Part shown: positions 11,808 through 23,995 of the stretch, piece after piece
Numbering within the stretch: the stretch's first letter is position 1
How the letters are laid out: each line of letters begins with the position of its first letter
The notes under the pieces: model-generated
What the model was told of the DNA's origin: nothing
Seen by the model: only the letters and a program-made list of their open reading frames with translations
The model's database searches: none
Assembly (NCBI GenBank): GCA_003550325.1
Contig: QKWP01000137.1
Coordinates: forward strand, 355,554 to 419,553
Length of the DNA stretch: 64,000 nt
Origin: Gigaspora rosea
Taxonomy: Eukaryota; Glomeromycota; Glomeromycetes; Diversisporales; Gigasporaceae
Direction: 5' to 3'
Made by a program: the position numbers and the translations under genes

Positions 11808-12942
11808 CAGGGTTGGAATTAGACAATGTTCAAATAAATTTAATTGGACATTTGGACATTTGGACATAGTCCAAATGTCCAAATAATTTTTTGGACCTTC
11901 AGGCATTGGACAATGTCCAAATAAATTGTAAAATTATTGGACATATGTTCAAATTGTCAATTGGACATATGTCCAATTGTCCAATAATTTTATTGGACAA
12001 TTTTAATAATATAATGACAAAAGCTGAAAATAGGTTACCCCCTCTTTTTTGGTCAAAAAACTCAACAATGTCTTTGATCTAAAAATAAGCTACCTCACAA
12101 TTAACAATAGTTGCTACATAGTAAAGTCCAAACTTTACTATGCAAATCGATTAAAATCGCTTAAGTAAACTTCTTCAGGTTATCAAAATACAGTTACTTT
12201 AAAATTTTTATTAGTATTGGAGAAGTTCTTATTATTTGACTTTTGATTTTACTTTTGATAAAAAAATTAAAATTTTTTAAAAAAATATATTCGACGAACG
12301 TAAACATCAAAAGTCAAATAATAAAAAGTTCTCTAATTCTGATAAAATTTAAAATAAGCGTATTTTGATCTTCTGAATAAGTTTACTTAAGCGACTTTAA
12401 TCGATTCACATAGTAAAATTTAGACTTTACTATGTAGCAACTATCTGCGATTAACCAAAATCGATTATATCTGAAATAAGCTACCCCTTTTTCTTTATAA
12501 TATACCTTTATTTTAAAATTAAAAATAAAATCAACTATTGTTATTATTCTTTTTAAAATACAATTATTTTACAGTTTCTAAAATTTTGTTTGATTAATCA
12601 TATTTCATTAGCCAATATCAAATATATATATTGTAAGAAAAATAGAATTTAAGTTGATTTAGTAGCATGAATATATATGTACATATGCATATTTTTATAA
12701 TAATAATTATTATTATTATTATCAGTATACTTTTTAAATATACTGTAAATTAAAGATATATTGTATTAGTAAATATTGGCCAGAATTAAGTTTAATTTAG
12801 GCCAAGATTAAACTAATTTTTTTTTAATGTCCAATAAAAAAAGTTACTATGTCCAATTAAAATTATTTGGACAATTGGACATTGTCCAAATGTCCAAATG
12901 TCAAATTGTCCAAATGTCCAATATTATAACATGCCATCCCTG
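11808..12942. mobile_element. Inverted-repeat DNA element with GGACAT-rich ends
   Basis: The ends are inverted (CAGGGTTGG at 11808, inverse of CAGGGATGG ending at 12942). Both are followed inward by many copies of ttggacat / atgtccaa in both orientations (11840-12000 and 12820-12925). A CAG/CTG end with short subterminal repeats fits the hAT superfamily. The 8 bases outside each end (ttgaaatg, taatttgt) do not match, so either the target duplication has decayed or the two ends come from different copies. There is no coding content. Another element is nested inside it. Confidence 0.65.
12095..12473. mobile_element. Fold-back MITE, MULE-like, with 12-bp target duplication
   Basis: Two arms of about 150-170 bp (near 12100-12255 and 12290-12470) are nearly perfect inverse copies, sharing tagttgctacatagtaaag and later stretches, around a short AT-rich loop. 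The flanks carry the direct repeat aaataagctacc at 12083-12094 and 12474-12485. Long inverted arms with a 9-12 bp target duplication are typical of Mutator-like (MULE) non-autonomous elements. It lies inside the GGACAT element. Confidence 0.8.
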
Positions 12943-13890
12943 TAATTTGTAGTTCAGAAAATTTACGACACAAGCCTGACAGAATTTTTTTTTTTTATGC
13001 AAAATGAATTAGAAAAAAATCTTTCGAATGGTTTTAATCCTATTTTTATGTTTTGAAAGTTTCAGAAACTAACATTGATTGCGTTATTTCTATATGCTAT
13101 AGAGGCATACCTCCTTCTATTCTTACATTAAAATTTTTATGTTTTAATATGTAAACAAAAATTTTCACTTATACAGTACGGTGCTGCATACAATATCCCT
13201 TAGAAAAATATCTCATTTAAAAAGTGGAGTTATAAATGAAACGATATTAATAGATATTGAATAAAATTGATAAAAATCTGGTTAACGCATATATGGATCT
13301 GTTCAATAAATAATTAAAATTCGTCGATAAATTCAAAATTTAATAAAAGCATGATGTTGGGCAGTGTTTCCTACTAAGAAATTTTGATAAACTGTGTTGT
13401 GTTCGAATGAAAAAATTTCAACCTTATTAATCCCAGATTCTTTCGGACTAACTTCCTGACTATTTAATAAAATAGAAATTATGTTGATATCTTTTTTAAC
13501 ATCAAAATTTGCAGTAGAATTTAACAGGCTTGTCGTAACATTCACTTCATTAAGAACATTATATGTTTGCATTTGAATTCACAATCATTTCATGTTTGTA
13601 ATTTTTCGGGATCTTGACCTTTAAATTTTATACTTGAGAATACGTATAACAAAGTTTTCTATATATAGAATATCTATTGATTTCCAGAATTCTGTTTTGT
13701 CTTTCAAAATGGTGTTAAATACGTAGTTTCATCTAATATTGTATCAGTTTCTTCTGTATAACTTCCGTTGCGTGCAACATTTTGTTGCATCCGGCTATCA
13801 GGAAATTTATATAAACACATAAATATAAAAGATTAATTAAACTTTTTGTTATTTATAATTAAAAATACTTATTTAAATAACGAATAATAC
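12943..13890. other. Non-coding stretch with one weak minus-strand frame
   Basis: A 79-codon frame on the minus strand (13572-13333, starts MQTYNVLNEV) has ordinary composition but no recognisable domain and no clear splice partners. I would not call it a gene. Confidence 0.4.
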
Positions 13891-13904
13891 TTAAATCAAG
13901 CACT

Positions 13905-14298
13905 AAAATAATGCAGAGACTCTTAGAAACTGAGGACTTGTTCATTATCATTTAAAAAATACGCCCTGACACTGGATGATTTAACAAAATCATTAAACAT
14001 TAAACCAAAAGAACATTTGCACTACGAACTAGGGCACAATTGTACTACATGTAGAAAACTATGGTGAGTGTCTCTTGGATTTAAATAAATCAATTGAGCT
14101 TGAACCAAACAACGTAACCGCATTACAGTATTGTGAGATAACATATTGCAAGTTAAATTGCTACGAAAGGTCACTTGCAGATTTAAATAAATTATTAGAT
14201 ATTAATCAATATAATATAGAGGCGATTAAACGCCGAATTCATGTTCTCTGTAAATTAAGAAATTATAATCAATCATCCATAGATATAAAAAATTGTTA
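13905..14298 (+). pseudogene. TPR-repeat gene fragment (copy A)
   Basis: The clearest open part, 14075-14299, contains two TPR-like units of 34 residues (LDLNKSIELEPNNVTALQ, then LADLNKLLDINQYN). Upstream, TPR-like sequence appears only with frame changes and stops. The match to copy B ends at 13891, so earlier repeats are absent. TPR units form helical hairpins that bind other proteins. Large TPR and Sel1 families are typical of these fungi. Confidence 0.75.
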
Positions 14299-14564
14299 AT
14301 GGAATCTAACACTAAATTTTCACGTGATAAATCATCTATTAAAAATTTAATTAAATCCTTGAACATTGATTCAGATAGTATTGAAGCACTAAAATCTCTA
14401 ATATGATATAAAAATAGTAATTATTTCAAAAGCGAATTACATGAAATAATTTTTTTTGATGTAATTGTTTAATGTACAAAGCACGTAATATAATTATTAA
14501 ATGCATTGCTTTTTAAATTGAGATTTGCGTCAATTTTAATGCGGATATACATATTGGGTAAGGA

Positions 14565-15765
14565 TATGTAATAGATATTACATGGGCTGTTGTGAATATC
14601 ATGAGTTAGCACTAGTGATGCCGAGAAAACCTTTTAACGACACTATGTTTCAGTTTTATCACGTGGTAAAACTAATTTTAACTTTTATCGTAGGCTAAAA
14701 CCGTTAATATAAAAAATGATATATTAGTTATAACTAATGATAAAATATTGATCAAAAATTAAACTATCAAATGACATAATTGTTAAATAAATAACGTCAA
14801 CCAAATAATTTAATAATTCTTTACTTGTTCAACATGTCAAATAATATTGATAATAATCCAATTGCTACAAGCGATACCGAAGATTGTTCAATATCCTCCT
14901 CTTCTTCAATGAATAAAAAATCTAGTGGTCGGCCTCGAGAAGAAGTATGGGATGACTATAATATCGATAAAAAAATGGAAAATACTATTCTATTCAATGT
15001 AAATCTTGTTCTACGCACTGGCAAAGAGGAATACCAGCCAATATGGAATTACATTTGGCTAATGAATGTTCTAGTTGTCCACAATACAAACAAAATATTG
15101 GCAGGATAAAATTGAGAACCGACGTAATAATTATCAAAGAACTTATAAAACAAAACGTCGCAAATCAACATGTCTGGTTAATACAAATGATTCAGAGTCT
15201 CTTACAAATGATTTAGAGTCTCTTTCTATAGATCGAAAATTTACTTGACAATGCTGTATTAAAAGCTTGGGTTGGATGCGATATATCTTTTGAACTTATT
15301 GATAACCCATTTATGCAAGATTTATTTATGCGACTTAATCCTGCATATCACCCACAATAAAGTCTTAAAGTTTCGTAAATTACAGTTTTATTGCATGTGT
15401 ATTCGACAATGTAAAGAAAATAACCTATCACTATAATTATATACGCAGTTATAACTTTTTTATTTTAACGGTTTTAGCCTACGATAAAAGTTAAAATCAG
15501 TTTTACCACGTGATAAAACCAAAACATAGTGCCGTTAAAAGGTTTTCTCGGCATCAATAGTTAGCACGGCGAAGCTGTGGTAACACGTGATGTTCACGGC
15601 GCACGTGTAATATCTGATATATTTCAGGGTTCCTATGCCCGTAACGTTTCTGATTAAAATTTTTAATGATGATGTCATACCGTGTAAAAATTTTTGTATC
15701 TTCACGGTATTACATCATCATAAAAATATCATCAGAAATGTTCACGGGAGAACATTAGAGACCGT
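14565..15765. mobile_element. Outer fold-back insertion around the hAT element
   Basis: Copy B lacks this whole stretch, so it is an insertion in copy A. Outside the hAT element, gatattacatgggctg on the left (about 14573) is answered by an inverse cgcacgtgtaatatc on the right (about 15600-15614). The hAT element therefore probably landed inside an older fold-back element. A second small inverted repeat (15647-15745, arms around gatgatgtcataccgtg) adjoins it on the right. Confidence 0.6.
14613..15559 (+). mobile_element. hAT element, 947 bp, with BED-finger remnant
   Basis: Terminal inverted repeats of about 95 bp (TAGTGATGCCGAGAAAACC at the left, inverse of TATTGATGCCGAGAAAACC at the right) are flanked by an exact 8-bp duplication, gttagcac, at 14605-14612 and 15560-15567. 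Inside, on the plus strand, is a Ser-rich start (MSNNIDNN, 14834) followed, after a frame change, by a BED-type zinc finger (CKSCSTHW, later HLANECSSCP, about 15001-15090). Further on comes a piece typical of the hAT transposase N-terminal half (FELIDNPFMQDLFMRLNP, about 15290-15345), which ends there. The catalytic middle and the dimerisation domain are absent, so the element is non-autonomous. Confidence 0.9.
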
Positions 15766-16686
15766 GGAATATATAAATAATATGCATTTTTTTTTTAGTT
15801 CATATAATATTAAAATAATTGAACCACCAAGATAAATACGGTTTTTATAAGCACTAGTAATAAAATGGTTTAAACTCCGTAAAATTAGTATTGTAGCTTA
15901 TCTAATACATCAAAATATATAATATAACTTATAATATAATTAAAATCCAATTCATTAATATAAGCAACGTATTTTATAAATTTATATATAATAGCAGCAA
16001 ATAAACATAACAGATAAATATAATCTCTAAACTCTGTAACGTGTATTTCCCTAATTTTTGTAATTTATTATAAGAAAATACTATTGAAACGAAGACCAGC
16101 AAAAGCACAGACTCTTAATATAGCAACAGATTCAAAACCTGTAGCATATTCCTTGTCGCATTGTTTATTCTGGTTTGTGATAATATTAAGATTTGCGATT
16201 TATGACTGTATCGAGAAAATTTTTTTTTAAAAGATTAATCATTGTCGGAAAGCTGGCAGGCGAGTAATAGAGACAATATATTTTGATTTTCTAATAAATT
16301 CAATATAATTATTAAACATACTTTATGATTATTATTTATCTATTTGTTAATTCACTACATATTTCAATACTTCAGGTGTCATCGAAGCCAATTTTCTAGC
16401 ATCATTACTTGCGATCTTTGCTCAGGCGTATAAATTCTTGTGTTTTTTTTGCATTTTATTATAAATTTCAATGTAAAAAAAAAAATTCAATGTTGCAAAC
16501 TTTTATTCAGTTTATTAATCAATTTTGTTTTTAACGTTAATAATAATTCAATTCAATGATCGGGTTGCTGGTTGCTGATTAAAAAAAGGTTTACAGGGGA
16601 TTGCCGAAGGATATCAATAAAATTCCTATGAGTAAAGCTTGAGGGTCTTCCACTTCGTTCCTCAGCTCCAGCCCAATTATTGTTAA
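15766..16686. other. Non-coding part of duplication copy A downstream of the kelch gene
   Basis: The same sequence is present at about 56935-57886 in copy B. I see short open frames but none that resembles a gene. Confidence 0.6.
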
Positions 16687-18782
16687 TTAATTTGGTGGCT
16701 CCCCAACAAGAGGTTCATTAACGCGCCTGGGATTACGTTTGCGCCATGCTATTATAATTATACCAATAACGATACCAATAATTACGCCAACAACAGAAGC
16801 AATAATAATGGCGAACCAATTAGGACCGGTACCGGCACCGGTACCGGTACCGGTACCAGTGGTTTCAAATTGTGTCACCCATGTATAAGTTGAAGGATTT
16901 GAAAGATTCATCAAATATATATCAGCAGATGTATCAATTGGCGGTCCAAAATCATTGGTGATATTACCTATATATATATATGTATGGTTTAAAAAAAAAA
17001 AAGTTCGTTAGGAGTGAATTTTAGTGTCAATAAAAGCTGAGTAAATGACAATTATTATGATTTTAAAACGCATCTCATGAAAGACTTGTCGATGATTTGC
17101 TCAATTTAAAAAAAGATGCATAGATAATTCAATTGGAATTATAGAATGTATTGCCAACAGTTAATAATATTTAATACCTTGATTTAGAAAAAAAAGTTGA
17201 CATAGAAAAAAAAGTTGACATAGAAGTATCCTCATCTACTCATTGCCTACCTTCTAAATAAAGGAAAACCAGAGATTAATTTTGGCCTTGGCAATAATGT
17301 ACTATAATTTTGTCAGAATTATCTTTGCATAAGTTTTTTCGTTCATTGTCATTTTTGAAATGTATATAACAATATAGCAAATCGTAAGCAGTTTTCCTAG
17401 GAAGATATACCCAAAAAAACAAATAGCCACATAGACATGCATATTGAATAAGGATAAATCATTACCAAATGCTACAATCATATAGTCTTGATAAAGTGTC
17501 GCTGTATGAAACGCCAATGGAGGAGGAATCGATCCTGAAGGTGTAGGAACCGAATATTGAAATGGTTCAGATTTAACATCCAGCAATACGAATACCGGAT
17601 ATGCTGTAGTTTGGTCTTCTCCATAACTTTGAGTTCCTCCTAATATGACGATAGTATGATTATCTGGTGCTTTGAATAATGATAATTTAGAATTATAAAA
17701 ATTTAGAAATTATATGTTTGAACATAATAGTAATTTTATCTTAATATACCTAGAACAGCGGTATGTCCAACACGAGGACCAATATTTACTGAGTCAGGGC
17801 TGTTCGCAGTCTAAAGTAAATAACAATTTATCTATTTTATTAGTTTTTATTAAATTTTAAAGAAATAGGAATTAATATGAAATAGTGAAGATTACCTGAA
17901 AAAACCAAGTTGATTGAACAGTATCGAAAATATATATCTAAAATTAGAGATACCAAATTTTAAAACATTACAGTATGTAAGCATTGTAATGAATTTGGGT
18001 ACTAGCATACTCACTTCAGTCATGAGTATACGAATTGAATCTCCACCAGGATTGTTTTGAGTGACACCTCCTATGTAAATAATTCTTCCATCAGGCATTA
18101 AAGTTGCAGTGCAATGACTTCGTTTAGATGGATGATTAGGTAATGAAAGATTTTTCCATTCCAATAAATTAGTATCAAATGTGAATAAATCATCATATAT
18201 AATAAATACGCTTGAACCCGTATCTAATTCTACCCTTCCACCAAATATATAAATTACATTCTTCGAATTTATAATTGTTGCAGTGGATCGACGCCTAGGT
18301 AGTAGTGTTCCATGAGTTCCTGGTCCACTAGTGTGCCAGTGTTGTGAATTTATAGTATAAATCCAAAGAGTAGAATCTGACGCATTGTAATTAAATGTTG
18401 CCATATTTTGTTGTAAACCACTAACAAGATATATACGTTGACCACTATCTCCTAATACAGTTGATCCTTTTTCACTTCCAAATGGCATTCTTGAAATATC
18501 AGAAAGATCAGTGAACGGAGGTGAATCGATATTAAATCGTGACGAAAGATCGAGATAGAACACCTCATCCGATAGGTTATATTGGTGAGTTTGACTCCAT
18601 ACTGTTGAATTCTTTGGTATAGGCCTCGACCCACCCATGAAATAAATTTTATTATTGACCAATGTTGCCATGTGACCACCACGTGCCTCAGGTTTAAATG
18701 AATGTCCATAAAGAACATTCTGTGATAAAATAAAAATTATGCTCAAGAGCGATAATACATCTTTAAAATTCATAGTCGACAT
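16687..18782 (-). CDS. Secreted, membrane-anchored kelch-repeat protein, five exons (copy A, intact)
   Basis: Joining exons 18782-18015, 17937-17896, 17810-17750, 17669-17466 and 16967-16687 by GT-AG introns gives 1356 nt, or 451 residues plus a stop, with every phase matching. A signal peptide (about residues 1-29, SLLSIIFILSQNVLYGHS) is followed by kelch units, each ending in a hydrophobic strand and double Gly or similar: GGHMATLVNNKIYFMGG, QRIYLVSG, VIYIFGG, GRIIYIGG, TIVILGG and YMIVAFG. These build an extracellular beta-propeller like that of galactose-oxidase relatives. Near the C terminus a Thr/Gly repeat leads to one transmembrane helix (FAIIIASVVGVIIGIVIG) and a basic tail (RKRNPRR). 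Exon 2 codes only 14 residues. The start is the first ATG before the signal peptide. Ligand and role are unknown; a cell-surface role is inferred. Confidence 0.92.
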
Positions 18783-19086
18783 ATTTAAAAATCACTTGGT
18801 GTTAATAGTTTATTCGTGAGAACCAAAAAACTAATATTCAGTTGTTGTTGAACTTAATTTAAATTTTTGGTATCATGTTACGATGTAATATATTTCAGAA
18901 AAAAGTAAATGATTAAAACAATCGAATTTTTATTTCAAAAAATTACCTAGCATTTTGTGACTTATATAATGCATAAAAACTTTTTTCTTTGTTTATAAAT
19001 GGTTATCGTAAAAATGCAGTTGATAATAAAATACAGTAGTATTAAAATTAATTAAAATAAACTTTTTATAAATAATCTATTTTAGA

Positions 19087-19375
19087 AATTTCTAATTTTA
19101 CACGGTGTGTATGTACACGGCAACACGACATTAACAATTGATTTAAAAATTCGTGCAACACTCCCCGTTAAAACAATATTATAAACAAAAAATTAAGACC
19201 TTGCTTATGGTTAGGATAAGGGTGGGTCTAGGATGGAGCAAAGTATAGTTTATACCAAAATTTCGCAAGGAATTTTTTTTGTTAGAAGCCAAAAGGTGAT
19301 TTCATAGTCAAAATTTTGAAACATCAGTTGGCCCGTGTTTATATACACCGCATACAATTAGAAATCCTCTTTATT
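19087..19375. mobile_element. Inverted-repeat MITE inside the duplication (copy A)
   Basis: The left arm (atttctaattttacacggtg) and the inverse of the right end (atttctaattgtatgcggtg) are about 35 bp long. The same element is at about 60232-60508 in copy B, so it was present before the duplication. Its middle (ttttttttgttagaagccaaaagg) resembles the middle of the MULE-like element at 29557-29928. Confidence 0.65.
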
Positions 19376-20579
19376 TTAAACAAATATTTAACTGAATATA
19401 GTTCACATTTATAGTTGGTCACTGCATATTATATTCTAGAAAATAATCTATTGCATAAAATATCTACCTACTCTACCAATGGGACGCACCTTTTATATGA
19501 TTATTTTTTTTTTAGCAGCAAATTTTGAAGTTTGTTTTAATTTTATATAAATCTAAAAACCATAAGTGTAAGTTGCATTAAATGCCTATTTTTAAATAAG
19601 TGTATAGTGCCTTTTATAGATACTTACAAAATACGAGTTTGAATTCCATAATCCATAATAACGGTTTCATGGATGAAGTTATTTTATAAAAATTGACTTA
19701 AAAGAATAAGATCGTTTATAAAACGAGACTCTCTAAATACAAGCTCCAATTTGAGAATATATGTTGTCTTCTAATCCAATTGATTATTCTTTGTGAAGGA
19801 ATATATTTTTGCGAATTCATCTAATATACAATATGTTTAACAAGATGTAACATGGTTACAGTGATTGTTTTAGCAAATCATGATAAATATGTTTATTTTA
19901 ATTTATCTTCTAGAAAATTAAGTAAGCATTTGTATATTATTTTGTTTTTTTTTAGAATAATACTACAAACAATTCCACAGGAACAAATTATCTTTTATTA
20001 CATCATCCTAATCACATTGTTGTACCGTAAGTACATTGATTATCAATTGCATGTTATATTTTTTTGGTTATACGTATGTACGTGCGGTGCGTGCGTGTAG
20101 AGAGCATCACGTGAGTTCCTTAGAATAAAAATTTGAATATTGATAATGGGCCTACTTCACGGTAAAATTACTAAGGAACTTTATTTTTTATATTTGAGAT
20201 TGGATCTACCTAAAATCTTTTAAATGTTAACCATCTAATTTGACTAGTATTAAGATAATTTTTGCCCGTTACCAGTATAATTATCCCAGAATTATGAGCT
20301 AATTTTTAGGATTAAGTGATTCCAATCATTGTATTAGGCTATTCAAATAATTTTTCGTTTTTGCATAACCCGCCGACCTAATTTATTCAAAAAATTTTTT
20401 TTTTTTTTGAGTTCCAATTGTGCCAATTATTCCATTTTTGCTATTTAATTTTTTAGCATAAACTAGCTTCTTCTTAATGCCTTTTGTTAGGCTAATCGAA
20501 TCTGATGAACCTTTACTTTTCAAATGTTCATCCTTAATGGCAACTAATTCAGCAATTAGTTGATTCATGCAACTTAAAA

Positions 20580-21250
20580 TTGGATTTTGAATTAAAGGTT
20601 TTTAATATAATCAACAAACGGTTTGGCTTTGTGCTTCACCCTGCAATAGCAATTGCAAATATCTTAGATCCTAAGTATGTTTTTTTTTTTTTTTAATTAT
20701 TATAAATTTGAAAATTTTAAAATAATCCTTAATAATAAATTCAAATTAAGTGTTTTTGGAAAATCATTAAGGCCAAATGATCTTGAGAATTTGATATTCT
20801 GTGTCTTGAAAAGTTTATAATTTGAAATTGCTGCGCATGTAAGTATAATATTACAAACACGTTTAGAAAAATTAAGTATCCTAATTTACTCAATTATACT
20901 AAAGATTTATGGAGTAATTCAAAAATATATCGCCAAGGCTGATGAGTTCCTCAGAATACGGATTTTGGATATTCAAGTCCAATTAGTCGGTGGAAATCTA
21001 ATTTTTCAAATAAATTCACTTCGGTTGGTGAACTTGCCTGCAAGGTTCTCTCGATGCCGACTTCTTCAGCTGCCTCGGAACGTTGTTGGTCAAATTTCGG
21101 GTTATTAACAATCAACATCGTGCAGTTTGAACTATTATCAGGTAAAAGGCTTGTAACTGTATATCAAAACTTGAGAATCCAGAAATAAATTAAGGATGAT
21201 GATTGGTTGACGATGACAATTCTAATGATAATTAACTTGGGAGGAACAAA
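20580..21250 (+). pseudogene. hAT transposase remnant
   Basis: One piece (about 20612-20681) reads FGFVLHPAIAIANILDPKY, typical of the region before the hAT C-terminal domain. A second (about 20955-21120) reads SPISRWKS and later SMPTSSAASERCWSNFG, the core of the hAT dimerisation domain (SAxSER..S.). A third (about 21150-21200) reads LVTVYQNLRIQK. They are separated by frame changes and poly-T. No ends or target duplication are visible. It is a decayed fragment of an autonomous hAT gene and differs in sequence from the one at 48274-52733. Confidence 0.8.
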
Positions 21251-21649
21251 TTCTTTTTATTTCACTGAGTTGCTTCTAAAATCTTCAAGTAATTCACACC
21301 CAAGGACTTATTCAATAAGATTACATAATGGCAGTTTTTCAATATAATTTGTACGTGAATATATACTATGTACTTCAATATCAACTAATATAACACTAAT
21401 GCAAGAAGAAATTGTATTAATTGATAAAATTAATAAAAAATTGTGAATTTAAACATTTAAAAGTACATTTAAAAGTAATTTGGTGTCGGTGCAAAAATAA
21501 AAAAAGCAATCCAATACATCTCTTATAATTCTTATATATTTTTTTTTATATGTACATTGTTTGTAATAAATTCAAAACTATATACTTTTATTTTTTTTTA
21601 TATTCATTGTAATAAGTTCGAAATTAGACACGCCTTTTTTAAAGATAAT

Positions 21650-22132
21650 TTTACGATATTAACCGTAGTAAAATGTAAACGAAGCCAATGATCTTAGATT
21701 CAACTAAATGAGTTTCAAGGTATTCTGCCAATTCTTCAAAAAGAAATTCATAAGCAATAAGCATAAGTTCAAAAATAAATGAAGCTTCATTATTTTCAAG
21801 TAAGATTATTCCTCCGTAAATATACCTATTATTAAGTTTTATCGTTATATACATTTTAGATTTATTCCTACACCTTAATATAAACTTATAAACTTTAAAC
21901 AAAAATAACTTACTTGATAATAACTTCAAATTGTTGGCTAGTAATTATCTTTACCGATATTTGCTAATTCATTACGAAAATATAAAGATTTGTATCTTAA
22001 AATTGTTGAATGTGCTCTGAATATTTTAGTATCTGGAGATTTGCCATCATTAATAACTATATTAAAATCTTCTCTGTCATCAAGAAGTTCAAGGTAATTA
22101 CTTGAAAGTTTTTCAAAGAATTTTAACGCCAT
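21650..22132 (-). pseudogene. BTB/POZ domain gene fragment
   Basis: From the ATG at 22132 the minus strand gives the start of a BTB domain as found in the large Glomeromycotina BTB families: LSSNYLELLDDREDFNIVIN, then FRAHSTILRYKSLYFRNEL. A frame shift around 21944 leads to SQQFEVIIK. An intron (gtaagt to aatag, about 21921-21826) follows, then YIYGGIILLENNEASFIFEL and AEYLETHLVE from the end of BTB into the BACK helices. A second shift near 21695 precedes HWLRLHFTTV, after which similarity stops. BTB domains mediate dimerisation and cullin-3 ubiquitin ligase contacts. The full gene would carry further BACK and C-terminal domains, which are missing here. Confidence 0.8.
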
Positions 22133-23044
22133 TTTTAGTATGTACTATATGAAGGTTTAATTTTGGGTCAGTTAAAAACGCACAAGTACAGACATCCAAA
22201 AAAAAAAAAGCTTTTCTGACTACAATTATATACCGATACTGCATATTTGGTCAATGGGTTTCTTTATAAGTAAGGATTCTCTGGTGCAATACGTAATCAT
22301 ACTGTAAATTTATGGTGCCGCAAATGAGAGTCCTAAACACCCCTCACACTTCTGAATGGACGAAGCAAATTACACTATCTCACAAAATCAAAAAGATAAA
22401 GATAAATTGTTTATTGCAGTCAAAATATTGCTAAAGCTTTAATCGCCAAATTATTTCTGAAAATAAATGTTAAAATTTCCCAAGTTGCTTTATGAACAGA
22501 CTTAACTTTCTGCAATATTACTTTCGTGAAAAGATTGAATTCATAAAACTTTTCGTCAAATTACTATCGTGAGAATATTGAACCCAAAATTTTCCACTCA
22601 TAAAACTTTTTTAAAAAAAAATACAACTAATAATGATTCAATTATGAACTTAAATTTTAATATATACATTATTAATAGTTGAACGTACATTATTATAGTT
22701 AAAAATACAGTGTTTTTATTTCACAACTCAGTATAAAAACATGTTGAATATTTAGCGACCTTTTTTTGTTTTGAATAAAATTTCTCGTTCGTTTATAAAT
22801 TTAATTTAAATGCATAGCAAGGAAAATTCTACCATTTAACAAATTTTAAGCATATTCTTATAAAAATATGTATATATTTATTAATTAATTTATGTTTTGC
22901 GTTTATTGCAATTCTTGATTCATTATTCTCATTATTATTAGTAGCTCAAGGAACAAATTCTATCCGTATAATTCTTATAAGATTATTTAATCGAAGGCGC
23001 AAGGTTACTTATTAAAAGTTGTTAAATTTATGAGAGCCACCAGA
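22133..23044. other. AT-rich stretch without a recognisable gene
   Basis: No exon, RNA gene or bounded element was found here. Confidence 0.6.
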
Positions 23045-23395
23045 CATTAGGCCACGCAAAGTTGATTTTTCGTTTTGCATTACAAGAAATCTGAAAACTT
23101 GGATCGGCCGGTCGGAATTTTTTTTAATGTAAATTAATAGAATAAAGTTCACATTTAAGGTTATGCAAGGTTAATTTTCATTTTGCACACAAGGAATCAA
23201 AAAATTAGGTTGGAAGTCATATTTTTATCATCAGCCCTATCGGACAATTACGGGAAATTAAGGTCTCCATCGGGTGACACCTAATGAGAATAGCGGGAAA
23301 AATTAGAACAATTGGCACAATTGGGACCTAAAAAAAATTTTTTGAAAATTAAAAAAATGGGTCGGCGGATAATGCACGTGGTCTTAGTATTATAT
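23045..23395. mobile_element. MITE family copy (TAAGG-TATGCAAGGTTAAT ends), with a second left end in tandem
   Basis: The stretch 23135-23390 matches the inverse of 45300-45567 over its length, including caattggcacaattggga. The end at 23157 (aaggttatgcaaggttaat) is roughly the inverse of the other end. A second similar left end begins near 23048 (ggccacgcaaagttgattt). A further partial match, inverted, is at about 20350-20450. Confidence 0.6.
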
Positions 23396-23780
23396 AAGAA
23401 AATTGATTTAAAAAAAGTTTGAAAACTTTTTATTAAAAATTATTTGAGCGCAAAAAAAAATAAAAATTTTGATTATAAATTATTAATTAACTAGTCAATA
23501 CATCTTTTTCCAGTAGTCACGTTTCATGAAATTTCGTTTTGTTGGTGCGAGCACAAAAAATCATAATGATGTATAAAAGTTATTTTTTAATTTACTAGAA
23601 TCTGCTGCTACAATTCTTGACTTTTATTACCATAAACTTCTATATATAAAACACTTCCAGACCCACTATGTACTAGACTCTAGTGCAAATTTCAGATTTC
23701 TTAAGATGGTTATTTTTATACATCTGCATAGATTGTATGCTATTAATGCGAAATGTGTATGCATTTCAAATTATCACTAT

Positions 23781-23995
23781 ATGATATAAACCCTCAGCCA
23801 TGTACCATACTCAGGTCTATTATAGATTTTAATATTGGTGAAATGCAAGAGACCCTGATCTTGTACATGTAGTTACAGTATCATAAATCACCGTATACAA
23901 GACTCAGGTCTCTTACATCCCACCAGTTTTAAAAACCTATAACTGATAATATCACCCAGGTCTAGTACACAGCCAAGAGTTCATATCATTAAGAG
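23781..23995. mobile_element. Fold-back element of about 215 bp
   Basis: Outer arms atgatataaaccctcagcca and the inverse of ggctgtgtac...atatcat match in inverted order. An inner pair (gagaccctgatcttgtac and the inverse of gtatacaagactcaggtctc) continues the hairpin. There is no coding content and no clear target duplication. Confidence 0.6.

Larger units (their letters stand above)
13891..20216. repeat. Segmental duplication, copy A
   Basis: This matches 56087-61371 in the same orientation. The match begins at ttaaatcaagcac and ends at cctaaaat. It covers the tail of a TPR gene, non-coding DNA, the kelch gene and its upstream region. Copy A is longer because of a 1.2-kb insertion at about 14565-15765. 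Copy B has about 170 bp of its own (near 56690-56855) and a further short extra stretch near 61170-61215. The left edge of copy A falls inside what is TPR-coding sequence in copy B, so copy A probably derives from a copy B-like locus. Confidence 0.9.

Noticed and set aside
19852-20100. 82-codon plus-strand frame in the duplication
   Set aside because: The corresponding stretch in copy B is not open, and no domain is recognised.
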